This document shows, piece after piece, positions 1-5,420 of a stretch of 5,420 nucleotides of DNA. Under the pieces are notes generated by a model that worked only from the letters and a program-made list of their open reading frames with translations, had not been told where the DNA came from and did not search any database. Source of the stretch: Robiginitomaculum sp. (GTDB lineage Bacteria > Pseudomonadota > Alphaproteobacteria > Caulobacterales > Maricaulaceae); NCBI GenBank assembly GCA_002733485.1, contig NVVU01000019.1:5502-10921 (forward strand), written 5' to 3'. Position numbers and translations under genes: made by a program. Position 1 is the first letter of the stretch, and every line of letters begins with the position of its first letter.

Positions 1-473
1 AGGGCGTTGAAACCATGGCGGCTCAGCTGCATCCGGTAAAGGGTCAGATGCTGGAACTGTCGGTTCCAGATAATCCGGTGCATGCGGTAATGCGCGATAG
101 CCATGCCTATCTGGTACCGCGCGGGGCCGGGCGTATGGTTATCGGTGCGACCTCTGAACCTGGCCTTACAGATGCCCAAACCCATAATGAGGCGATTGCC
201 GCCCTGCACGCCAGAGCCGCCAAAGTTGTGCCGGCACTGGCGCAGGCGTGCATTATCGATCGCTGGGCCGGGGTACGCCCGCAAAGCGTGGATGGCCTGC
301 CAATCATTGGCCCGCTGGAAGCCTCGGGCCGCCTTTTTGCCAATGCCGGACACCACCGCAATGGCATCTTGCTGGCCCCGGCCAGCGCGCAAATGCTTTG
401 CGATATGATGCTGGACCAAAAGGTCGGGCCATTTGCAGCGCCCTTTTCACCAGCACGATTTGCATCTTGTTAA
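1..473 (+). CDS. thiO: FAD-dependent glycine/D-amino-acid oxidase (ThiO-like), C-terminal part, 5' truncated
   Basis: This is the C-terminal part of a DAO-family flavoenzyme. The frame is already open at base 3 (it reads G-V-E-T before the first ATG at 15), so the start lies upstream of the window. Seen: a PVKGQMLEL segment, YLVPRGAGRMVIGATSE (substrate-domain strands), RWAGVRPQSVDGLPIIGP, and near the end ANAGHHRNGILLAPAS, the C-terminal FAD-contacting segment. This order is typical of ThiO glycine oxidases. By family knowledge, the Arg of WAGVRP and the Arg of HHRNG match the two arginines that hold the substrate carboxylate in glycine oxidase. ThiO oxidises glycine to iminoacetate (dehydroglycine) in the cytoplasm, supplying the thiazole of thiamine. 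The usual thi neighbours would be upstream and are not visible; downstream there are none. DadA or another amine oxidase of the same fold is the alternative, so the symbol is tentative. The stop is TAA at 471-473. Confidence 0.85.
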   Translation, partial: GVETMAAQLHPVKGQMLELSVPDNPVHAVMRDSHAYLVPRGAGRMVIGATSEPGLTDAQTHNEAIAALHARAAKVVPALAQACIIDRWAGVRPQSVDGLPIIGPLEASGRLFANAGHHRNGILLAPASAQMLCDMMLDQKVGPFAAPFSPARFASC

Positions 474-484
474 CCATAAGTTAG
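470..484 (+). promoter_or_regulatory. Candidate CtrA-binding box (TTAA-N7-TTAG)
   Basis: The sequence TTAACCATAAGTTAG matches the alphaproteobacterial CtrA consensus TTAA-N7-TTAA at 7 of 8 fixed positions. Its first half is TTAACCAT, the extended half-site common at flagellar and cell-cycle promoters. It overlaps the stop codon of the oxidase gene and ends 35 bases before the ATG of the SLT-domain gene, a plausible place for promoter control. I could not find a convincing -10/-35 pair beside it. The match is visible; binding is inferred, and a chance match is possible. Confidence 0.45.
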
Positions 485-519
485 GGCAAACCAGCGCAGG
501 TTTTACAAATCTGTAGAAC

Positions 520-1380
520 ATGGACATGCCCATGACGGCCCCCATTACTGCCCTTGCCCCTTCCCTGTCCAGCGCGCTGAAAAGCGCCGCCGGGCGTGCC
601 GGAGTGTCTTTTGACTTCATGGTGCGCACAGCGGCGCGCGAAAGCGGTCTGGACAGCGACGCTAAAGCCAAAACCTCGTCTGCCGCCGGGCTTTTCCAGT
701 TTGTCGAACAAACCTGGCTGAACATGGTATCACGCCACGGGGCCAGCCATGGTCTGGCAAAAGAAGCCCAGGCCGTGGTAGCCGGTACAAACGGGCGTCT
801 GGTGGTCAAGGACAAGGCCGAATACCAGCGCATTCTGGATTTGCGATTTGACCCAAAAGTTTCGGCGCAAATGGCCGGCGAGCTGACCCGCGAGAACGCA
901 CAAGTCCTGAACCGTCACCTGGGCCGCAAGCCCCGCGAGGCAGAGCTGTATATTGCCCATTTCATGGGGGCGGGACAGGCGGCCGCCTTGATCAATGCCG
1001 CCGAAATTACCCCAGGTGCCCGCGCAGCAACGCTCTTTCCCAAAGAGGCGAAGGCCAACCAGCCGATCTTTTTTGATAAAAACGGCGAGGCCCGCACAGT
1101 GAAAACCGTGCTCAGCGCCCTGAAATCCGCCCATGCTCCCCAGGAAACGGCCATTACAAAAGCGGCCGACACGGTGCGGGCGGCGGCCCCGGCCATTGCC
1201 CCGGCGATCAGGCCATTTATGCCCCACAGCACGTTTTTAAGTGCCTTCCGGGGGCCGGTATTGCATCTTACCCCGGCGATCCTGCAAATCCTGTCTGAAC
1301 TTTCTGCCCCGCAAAGAAGTACGGATACAGATCAGGATCGTGATGCCAGCGAAAAAAGAGCACGTCCAGACGGACTATAA
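520..1380 (+). CDS. Lytic transglycosylase (SLT-like) domain protein
   Basis: A 286-residue protein with an SLT/lysozyme-like fold signature near its N-terminus. Seen: AARESGLDSDAKAKTSSAAGLFQF (residues 38-61) resembles the SLT pattern E-S-x-(F/L)-x-x-x-A ... G-L-x-Q, with Glu41 as the likely catalytic acid. LYIAHFMGAGQAAALI (143-158) resembles the later SLT motif in which an Ala-His or Ala-Tyr helix closes the active site. Enzymes of this fold cleave the MurNAc-GlcNAc bond in peptidoglycan and form 1,6-anhydroMurNAc. Residues from about 205 to the end are Ala/Pro-rich and then charged, and look disordered. The N-terminus (MDMPMTAPITALAP) has no basic-hydrophobic signal peptide, which is odd for a wall enzyme; export by another route such as the flagellar apparatus, or a non-enzymatic role, is possible. 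The start is uncertain: ATGs at 520, 526 and 532 are in frame and none has a strong Shine-Dalgarno. Confidence 0.8.
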   Translation: MDMPMTAPITALAPSLSSALKSAAGRAGVSFDFMVRTAARESGLDSDAKAKTSSAAGLFQFVEQTWLNMVSRHGASHGLAKEAQAVVAGTNGRLVVKDKAEYQRILDLRFDPKVSAQMAGELTRENAQVLNRHLGRKPREAELYIAHFMGAGQAAALINAAEITPGARAATLFPKEAKANQPIFFDKNGEARTVKTVLSALKSAHAPQETAITKAADTVRAAAPAIAPAIRPFMPHSTFLSAFRGPVLHLTPAILQILSELSAPQRSTDTDQDRDASEKRARPDGL

Positions 1381-1444
1381 ATCGGGTTTGGCAAGACTTC
1401 ATTAAGCATAGCGCGCGACACTGGAGATTGAACAAAAATTACCC

Positions 1445-1450
1445 AGAGGT
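1445..1450 (+). promoter_or_regulatory. Ribosome binding site of the DUF2336 gene
   Basis: AGAGGT lies six bases before the ATG at 1456. It fixes this start over the in-frame ATG at codon 6, which has no such site before it. Confidence 0.7.
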
Positions 1451-1455
1451 CTCCT

Positions 1456-2601
1456 ATGTCCGTTTCAGCCATGCGCTCAAAGCTCACCGACGATGATGTT
1501 CGCCGCCTTGTCAAAGGCGAGAACGATGAAGAGCGCGCCATCGCCGCGCATAAAATTTGCCGCGCCATCGACCAGGGGCCATTGTCACGTCGGGAACGCC
1601 AAAGCGCCGAATCTATTATGGAGATCATGTCCCGGGATGCGGCGGAACTGGTACGTCGCTCTTTGGCAGTGACTTTAAAAAACTCGCCGAATTTGCCACG
1701 CAAGCTTGCTAAAATCCTGGCAGCGGATATTGATTCCATAGCATTTCCTGTCATTTCCTCTTCGCCATCGCTGACCGATGATGATCTGATCCAGGTGGTG
1801 CGTTCTGGCGCGGCCCTGCGCCAGGTTGCCGTAGCCAAACGCAAAAGCGTGTCCGCCAAAGTGGTTGGTGTACTGATGGCTGAAGGACGCGAAGTGGCGG
1901 TAACTACAGCGCTTCGCAACAATAGTGCCCAGTTTGATACCGCCGCCTATGACACGGCGCTGGAGCGATTTGGCGATCGTGCCAAGGTGACGGACGCCTT
2001 TATCGACCGCGATGCCTTGCCGGTACATATTTCCGAGAAACTGGTTTCCCTGATTAGCGACGAAGCGATTGGCCGCCTGATGAAGCGCCACGAATTGCCA
2101 CCGCAATTGGCGGTTGAACTGGCCGAAGGTGCACGCGAACGGGCCACTATTGATCTGGTTGATCAGGCCGGACGCACCAAAGACATGCGCCGCTTTGTAC
2201 AACAATTACACTTGAATGGCCGCCTTAGCCCATCAATCATCCTGCGCGGGTTATGCACGGGCCACATTGTCTTTGTGGAATGGGCGCTGGCCGAACTGGC
2301 GGCCATTCCGCACCAGCGCGCCTGGTTGATGATCCATGACGCCGGCACGCTGGGCCTGCGCGCCATCTATGAACGGGCCGGCATGCCACAACGCCTCTAT
2401 GCGGCTTTTCGCGCTGGCATAGATATTTATCATGACATGGATTATGATGGTGGCAGTCAGGATCGCGAGCGTTTTTCCAAACGCATGATGGAACGGGTTC
2501 TGACCCAGTTTCAGGCTTTGCCCCGCGAAGAACTGGACTACCTTCTGGACAAGCTGGATGCCAATGACCAGGAAGTCAGCCCGCAGGCCAACGCCGCGTA
2601 A
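1456..2601 (+). CDS. DUF2336 domain-containing protein
   Basis: A 381-residue, soluble, almost wholly helical protein. It opens with LTDDDVRRLVKGENDEERAIAAHKI (from residue 10), the helical start typical of alphaproteobacterial DUF2336 proteins. Several HEAT-like helical pairs follow, for example DAAELVRRSLAVTLKNSPNLP, DDDLIQVVRSGAALRQVAVAKR and ISEKLVSLISDEAIGRLMKRHELP, in which short acidic helices alternate with basic ones. The C-terminal third (GLCTGHIVFVEWALAELAAIP onward) matches the family's conserved end region, followed by a variable acidic tail. No signal peptide, membrane segment or catalytic motif is visible. The function of the family is not established; HEAT-like folds usually act as protein-binding scaffolds, and related genes are often seen near motility or signalling genes (family knowledge, not shown here). 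It starts 75 bases after the SLT-domain gene on the same strand with no terminator between, so the two may be co-transcribed. Confidence 0.85.
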   Translation: MSVSAMRSKLTDDDVRRLVKGENDEERAIAAHKICRAIDQGPLSRRERQSAESIMEIMSRDAAELVRRSLAVTLKNSPNLPRKLAKILAADIDSIAFPVISSSPSLTDDDLIQVVRSGAALRQVAVAKRKSVSAKVVGVLMAEGREVAVTTALRNNSAQFDTAAYDTALERFGDRAKVTDAFIDRDALPVHISEKLVSLISDEAIGRLMKRHELPPQLAVELAEGARERATIDLVDQAGRTKDMRRFVQQLHLNGRLSPSIILRGLCTGHIVFVEWALAELAAIPHQRAWLMIHDAGTLGLRAIYERAGMPQRLYAAFRAGIDIYHDMDYDGGSQDRERFSKRMMERVLTQFQALPREELDYLLDKLDANDQEVSPQANAA

Positions 2602-2820
2602 AGCTACATTTTTCTGTTTAAGGCCTGAAAGGCCAGGGCATGGCCCCAAAGTGGATTGCCCATTTTGCGCGTGTGTATTTTAAAGTTGAACAGGAGAAAG
2701 AGTGCAGGAGAACCCAACCGGCTTCGCAAACTTTCCTCGAACAGGGATAAGTCTGTCTTGGTCGACTTTGCTTGCCCCTTAACCTTTCCTGCCAAACAGG
2801 ATTGTGTAATCCATTTAAGT

Positions 2821-2850
2821 CCAGACCCTAATCATCTGGAACTGTATAAA
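2821..2850 (+). promoter_or_regulatory. Possible operator/promoter of the MFS gene
   Basis: An inverted repeat with five-base arms (CCAGA and TCTGG, nine-base spacer) is followed six bases later by TATAAA, a near match to a -10 box, about 80 bases before the MFS start. The arms are short enough to arise by chance and no -35 element is evident, so this is only a candidate. Confidence 0.2.
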
Positions 2851-2913
2851 AAGCTCACTTCGAAGGTTGTTTTCGTTCATAAGCATGCACGATCTTTTTA
2901 GGCGCGCCTCAAC

Positions 2914-2919
2914 GAAGGA
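2914..2919 (+). promoter_or_regulatory. Ribosome binding site that decides the MFS start
   Basis: GAAGGA ends 11 bases before the ATG at 2931 and only two bases before the in-frame TTG at 2922. The second spacing is too tight for initiation, so ATG 2931 is the better start even though its spacing is a little long. Confidence 0.55.
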
Positions 2920-2930
2920 TCTTGCGCGAT

Positions 2931-4187
2931 ATGGATAAACTGTTTTCCCGATCCGGCGGCGTGGTGTTTGCCTCGACCATTGGCACCGCCATTGGCATCA
3001 CCTCAACCATCGTGGCCATACTGGGTCTGGTGCTGGTGCCCATTGCGGATGAGTTTAATCTGCCGCGCTCCAGCATTTCCCTGGTCTTTTTTATTCTGGC
3101 GATTTGCAGCGCCCTGATTTACCCGGTGATTGGCCATTTGGCCGATAAGTACGGTCCGCGTATCGTTATCATTGTCGGGCACCTTCTCTTTGTGGCTTCC
3201 CTGTTTGCCGTTTCCCTGGCGCGTAATATAGGCGAGTTTTATACCGCCTTTGTTTTTATTGGCCTGAGCGGATCCGTCCTTGGCCCGATCCTTTTTACCA
3301 AAATTATTGCCGGATGGTTTGACCGCTATCGCGGCTTCTTTTTGGGTATAATCAGCGGCGTCGGATATGGCATTGGCAGCACGTTAATGCCTATATTTGC
3401 GGTGTTTGTACTTTCCGGCCACACTTGGCGCACCACTTATCAGGCCATTGCCATCCTGGTTCTGGTTATTGGTTTTCCGGCTATTTTCTTACTTTTACGA
3501 AATCCACCGGACCCTTTACCTGAAAAAACTTATATGCGCCTGAAAGGTGTGGCTGAAATCCCCGGCCTGACCCTGGGCGGCGCTTTAAAAACCCGAGCCT
3601 TCTGGATGGTGATGCTGGCCATTGCCATCAGCTCCGGCTGTATGCTGGCGGTATTTACCCACACCGTGCCCATTTTGATGGATCGGGGATTGCCAGTGAT
3701 CGAGGCTACCAGCGTGCTTTCAATCTTTGCCCTTTTCACCGTATTTGGCCAGATCGGCACCGGGTTTTTACTGGATCATTTTCGCCGCCCCAATTTGATT
3801 GCGCCGTTCTTTTTTATACCGGTGATTGGTTTGCCGTTGCTGATGTCGGCATCCAGCACGCCATTATTGCTGTTATCCGGTGCCTTGATGGGCCTTGGCA
3901 TGGGTACCGAATTTGGCCTATTGCCGTTTTGCCTGTCCCGTTATTTTGGCCTAAAGGCCTATGGTAAGATTTCCGGGCTGGTCTATGGCATTATTGCCCT
4001 GACCAACGGATTTTTCCCCGTGCTGATGGATGTGGGCTTTGACCTGCGGGGCAGCTATGTCAGTGCCATTAATATTGTGGTTGGCGTGATGGTGATCGGT
4101 ACCCTGCTGATCGCGCTACTGCCCGACTTTAAAACCGTGTCCAGGCTTTATCTGGACCCGGCAAAACAGTCGCAAAGCGCTGGATAA
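2931..4187 (+). CDS. Major facilitator superfamily transporter (OFA/monocarboxylate-like)
   Basis: A 418-residue integral inner-membrane protein with about 12 hydrophobic segments in two groups of six, split by a more polar loop at roughly residues 190-220. Seen: the MFS motif A, GHLADKYGPR, at 68-77 between TM2 and TM3, and a second-half copy GQIGTGFLLDHFRRP at 273-287. GWFDRYRGFFLGI (128-140) and RYFGLKAYGKISGLVYG (337-353) resemble segments shared by oxalate/formate antiporters and monocarboxylate carriers. The length fits the family. The likely role is proton- or anion-coupled uptake or exchange of a small organic acid, but the substrate cannot be read from the sequence and drug export is not excluded. 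It has a long upstream non-coding region and its own terminator, so it probably forms a single-gene unit. An in-frame TTG at 2922 would add three residues but sits too close to the ribosome binding site. Confidence 0.88.
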   Translation: MDKLFSRSGGVVFASTIGTAIGITSTIVAILGLVLVPIADEFNLPRSSISLVFFILAICSALIYPVIGHLADKYGPRIVIIVGHLLFVASLFAVSLARNIGEFYTAFVFIGLSGSVLGPILFTKIIAGWFDRYRGFFLGIISGVGYGIGSTLMPIFAVFVLSGHTWRTTYQAIAILVLVIGFPAIFLLLRNPPDPLPEKTYMRLKGVAEIPGLTLGGALKTRAFWMVMLAIAISSGCMLAVFTHTVPILMDRGLPVIEATSVLSIFALFTVFGQIGTGFLLDHFRRPNLIAPFFFIPVIGLPLLMSASSTPLLLLSGALMGLGMGTEFGLLPFCLSRYFGLKAYGKISGLVYGIIALTNGFFPVLMDVGFDLRGSYVSAINIVVGVMVIGTLLIALLPDFKTVSRLYLDPAKQSQSAG

Positions 4188-4198
4188 GCAGCGTTTTT
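4174..4198 (+). terminator. Rho-independent terminator overlapping the MFS stop codon
   Basis: CGCTG (4178-4182), loop GATAAG and CAGCG (4189-4193) form a stem that runs straight into TTTTT (4194-4198). The three A residues at 4174-4176 can extend the stem against the T-run. The loop contains the TAA stop of the transporter, so the hairpin would form only after the last codons are read. It separates the MFS transcript from the efflux adaptor gene. Confidence 0.6.
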
Positions 4199-4215
4199 GA
4201 TGTAAATGCTGTAAT

Positions 4216-4227
4216 AATATGCATATT
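4216..4227. repeat. 12-bp perfect palindrome AATATGCATATT
   Basis: A perfect self-complementary 12-mer lies seven bases before the larger operator-like repeat, within an AT-rich stretch. It may be a second regulator site or just part of an AT-rich promoter. Nothing else supports a function. Confidence 0.35.
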
Positions 4228-4234
4228 CTGACAT

Positions 4235-4257
4235 AAAAGTGAACGCCGTTCACTTTT
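4235..4257. promoter_or_regulatory. 23-bp inverted repeat, candidate TetR-family operator
   Basis: The arms AAAAGTGAAC and GTTCACTTTT are perfectly complementary around a central GCC. The inner GTGAAC-GCC-GTTCAC has the length and symmetry of TetR/AcrR-family operators, which commonly sit before RND adaptor genes. It lies about 150 bases before the adaptor ATG, with CTGACA, a good -35 match, directly on its left (4228-4233), so a bound repressor would block a promoter there. A terminator is the alternative because of the trailing TTTT, but the MFS gene already has a better one 40 bases upstream. The regulator gene is not in the window. Confidence 0.6.
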
Positions 4258-4390
4258 CAAACACCGTTTAAGCCCTTATATGCACATCAGGCATGCGTCG
4301 CTGAACAGGCCCTATAAAGTTTTGGCGCTGCTCAACAGAGTACACGTATGATACACCAAAACCTGCAGAGTCACAAGATGTCCGGTCAAC

Positions 4391-4395
4391 GAGGA
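4391..4395 (+). promoter_or_regulatory. Probable ribosome binding site of the RND adaptor gene
   Basis: GAGGA is the only good Shine-Dalgarno near the adaptor start. Its spacing of 13 bases to the ATG at 4409 is longer than usual. An in-frame TAG at 4397-4399 excludes any earlier start, and the next ATG (4442) would remove the basic part of the signal peptide, so 4409 is preferred. Confidence 0.5.
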
Positions 4396-4408
4396 ATAGA
4401 AAAGCGAA

Positions 4409-5420
4409 ATGTATAATGTTCGTGCCATAGTGTATACTGGGATGGCCCTGTTGGCTGCACTGTTGCTTGGGGCTGTGTTTTTAAGCGCGCAAGCCCAGGA
4501 CGAAATCCGCGAAGCGGCCCCGTTTGGGGTACCCGTACAAAAAATCGTGCAAAGCCAGAGCACCAAAATCACCACCAGTTATGCCGGGATTATCCGCGCC
4601 CGCCGCACCAGCCAGCTGGGTTTCGAGCGCGGAGGACTGGTCATCTCTGTCGGTGCGGATCTAGGCAAACATGTTCGCAAGGGCGAACTGCTGGCCCGCC
4701 TCGACAGTGCGGCCCTGCGCGCTGACCTGGCAGCAGCAAAGGCCGGCGTCAATCAGGTGGAAGCGCAACGCCGGATCGCCCAATCCACCTACACCCGTCA
4801 AAAAGCCCTTCTTGCCAAGGGCCATATTTCGGCACAGCGCCTTGAAGAAATTGATGCCAATCTGCTGGCGGCCGATGCCGCCCAGCGCGTGGCCGAAGCA
4901 CAGGTGAAGACATTGCAGGCGCGCCTGGTACGCTTGCAGATCATAGCGCCCTATGATGGGATCATTGCCGAGCGCTATATTGATGAAGGCTCCATTGCAG
5001 CTTCGGGGTCCCCAGTATTTACCCTGGTTGAGGATTCGGTATTGGAAGTGCGAGTCGGCCTGCCGAGCACGCGTCTGGCGGATATCAAAATCGGCGAGGT
5101 TTTTGACTTTTCTACGGCCAGCGTACAATTCAAGGCTAAATTGCGCGGCCTCAGCGGCAAGGTGGACCCGACCACCCAGACCGTCAGTGCCTTGTTTGAC
5201 GTCTTGCCGGATGCAGGCACGCTGGTGCCCGGGCAAAGCGCGCGTTTAACGCTGGATGTGCCGCTGGAACAAGCCGGTTTCTGGGTGCCCATCAGCGCCC
5301 TTCGCGAAGATCGGCGTGGATTGTGGTCCCTGTTTGCACTGGACAGCAATCCCCCCAATGACGGGCGCTATATCCTGACCCCACGCCTGGTCGAAGTGCT
5401 TTATGCCGGAGCGGAACGGG
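4409..5420 (+). CDS. RND efflux pump periplasmic adaptor (HlyD/AcrA-type membrane fusion protein), 3' truncated
   Basis: The frame is open from ATG 4409 to the right edge (337 codons), so the C-terminus is missing. Seen: an N-terminal signal or anchor with Arg5, a hydrophobic stretch at about 6-25 and an A-Q-A signal peptidase I site ending at residue 29. The first half of the lipoyl domain follows (LGFERGGLVISVGADLGKHVRKGELLARLD, 70-99), then an Ala/Gln/Leu-rich coiled-coil hairpin (about 100-172) and the second lipoyl half, LQIIAPYDGIIAERYIDEG (176-194). A beta-barrel region comes next, including DPTTQTVSALFDV and LVPGQSARLTLDVP. Such adaptors sit in the periplasm and join an inner-membrane RND permease to an outer-membrane channel. 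There is no lipobox Cys, so it is not lipid-anchored like AcrA. The permease gene is expected just downstream. The operator-like repeat upstream suggests repressor control. The substrate is not predictable. Confidence 0.9.
   Translation, partial: MYNVRAIVYTGMALLAALLLGAVFLSAQAQDEIREAAPFGVPVQKIVQSQSTKITTSYAGIIRARRTSQLGFERGGLVISVGADLGKHVRKGELLARLDSAALRADLAAAKAGVNQVEAQRRIAQSTYTRQKALLAKGHISAQRLEEIDANLLAADAAQRVAEAQVKTLQARLVRLQIIAPYDGIIAERYIDEGSIAASGSPVFTLVEDSVLEVRVGLPSTRLADIKIGEVFDFSTASVQFKAKLRGLSGKVDPTTQTVSALFDVLPDAGTLVPGQSARLTLDVPLEQAGFWVPISALREDRRGLWSLFALDSNPPNDGRYILTPRLVEVLYAGAER

Larger units (their letters stand above)
2602..2930. other. Intergenic region without a convincing gene; probable control region of the MFS gene
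   Basis: This 329-base stretch looks more AT-rich than the flanking genes. Near its left end are small GC-rich hairpins: GGCC-TGAAA-GGCC at 2622-2634, or GGCCA-GGGCA-TGGCC at 2631-2645. Neither is followed by a T-run, so I do not call a terminator for the DUF2336 gene. An inverted repeat (CCAGA, nine-base spacer, TCTGG) lies at 2821-2839, just before a TATAAA at 2845-2850 that could be a -10 element, though no good -35 stands at the right distance. A 10-bp palindrome AGGCGCGCCT lies at 2900-2909. Short ORFs are present (36 codons from ATG 2640; 81 codons from TTG 2656) but lack ribosome binding sites and recognisable sequence. Confidence 0.5.
4188..4408. other. Upstream control region of the RND adaptor gene
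   Basis: This 221-base leader holds, in order, the T-run of the MFS terminator, a 12-bp palindrome (4216-4227), a 23-bp inverted repeat (4235-4257), two tiny overlapping ORFs (4280-4351 and 4348-4416) and a GAGGA Shine-Dalgarno (4391-4395). Possible promoter pieces are CTGACA at 4228-4233 (5 of 6 to the -35 consensus) and TATATG at 4277-4282, but no pair has the standard 16-18 base spacing with two good boxes, so I do not fix a promoter. Confidence 0.5.

Noticed and set aside
1388..1393. TTGGCA as a -35 box for the DUF2336 gene
   Set aside because: It matches 5 of 6 bases, but the position 16-18 bases downstream is GC-rich and has no -10 element. A sigma-54 reading fails as well, because no GC dinucleotide stands at the required distance.
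2622..2645. Hairpins after the DUF2336 gene as an intrinsic terminator
   Set aside because: The stems are only four or five base pairs and no T-run follows on either strand.
2640..2750. 36-codon ORF from an ATG in the intergenic region
   Set aside because: Its start lies inside a GC-rich hairpin without a good Shine-Dalgarno, and nothing in the peptide is recognisable.
2779..2786. TTAACCTT as a second CtrA half-site
   Set aside because: The matching TTAA seven bases further on is missing and the half-site itself deviates from TTAACCAT.
2604..2795. 63-codon minus-strand ORF with a TTG start
   Set aside because: Weak start, no ribosome binding site and no known motif; it conflicts with the likely direction of the MFS control region.
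2656..2901. 81-codon ORF on the + strand with a TTG start
   Set aside because: No ribosome binding site, a rare start codon and no recognisable protein family; its sequence looks like translated intergenic DNA. It is a possible but unsupported gene.
4312..4575. 87-codon minus-strand ORF across the adaptor start
   Set aside because: It overlaps the signal peptide and first domain of a clear HlyD-type gene and has no family signature.

Overview
The window looks like an ordinary piece of an alphaproteobacterial chromosome with moderate GC. The main taxonomic clue is the central gene, a DUF2336-type protein of the kind found almost only in Alphaproteobacteria. The FAD glycine oxidase and the SLT-domain protein fit the same group, as does a CtrA-like box. 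I cannot name the genus. All five genes that I support are on the + strand. There are no RNA genes, IS elements, phage genes or CRISPR repeats.

Layout. Bases 1-473 hold the C-terminal part of a ThiO/DadA-type FAD amine oxidase, probably glycine oxidase of thiamine synthesis, cut by the left edge. A 46-base gap follows with a near-consensus CtrA box (470-484). At 520-1380 lies a soluble-looking lytic-transglycosylase-like protein without a visible signal peptide. After a 75-base gap with a good ribosome binding site comes the DUF2336 protein (1456-2601). Bases 2602-2930 have no convincing gene and probably hold the control region of the next gene. At 2931-4187 lies a 12-TM major facilitator transporter resembling the OFA/monocarboxylate group, with an intrinsic terminator overlapping its stop codon. 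Bases 4188-4408 form a structured promoter region with a 12-bp palindrome and a 23-bp inverted repeat that looks like a TetR-family operator. At 4409 begins the periplasmic adaptor (HlyD/AcrA type) of an RND efflux pump, which runs off the right edge.

The genes appear to be several independent transcription units rather than one pathway. The SLT and DUF2336 genes could be linked in cell-envelope or cell-cycle biology, because a CtrA-like site precedes the pair, but that is inference. The adaptor is probably the first gene of an RND operon whose permease lies beyond base 5420. I see no clear new multi-gene system. The points most worth checking are the CtrA box, the 23-bp operator-like repeat, the missing export signal of the SLT protein, and two tiny overlapping ORFs leading into the adaptor gene.
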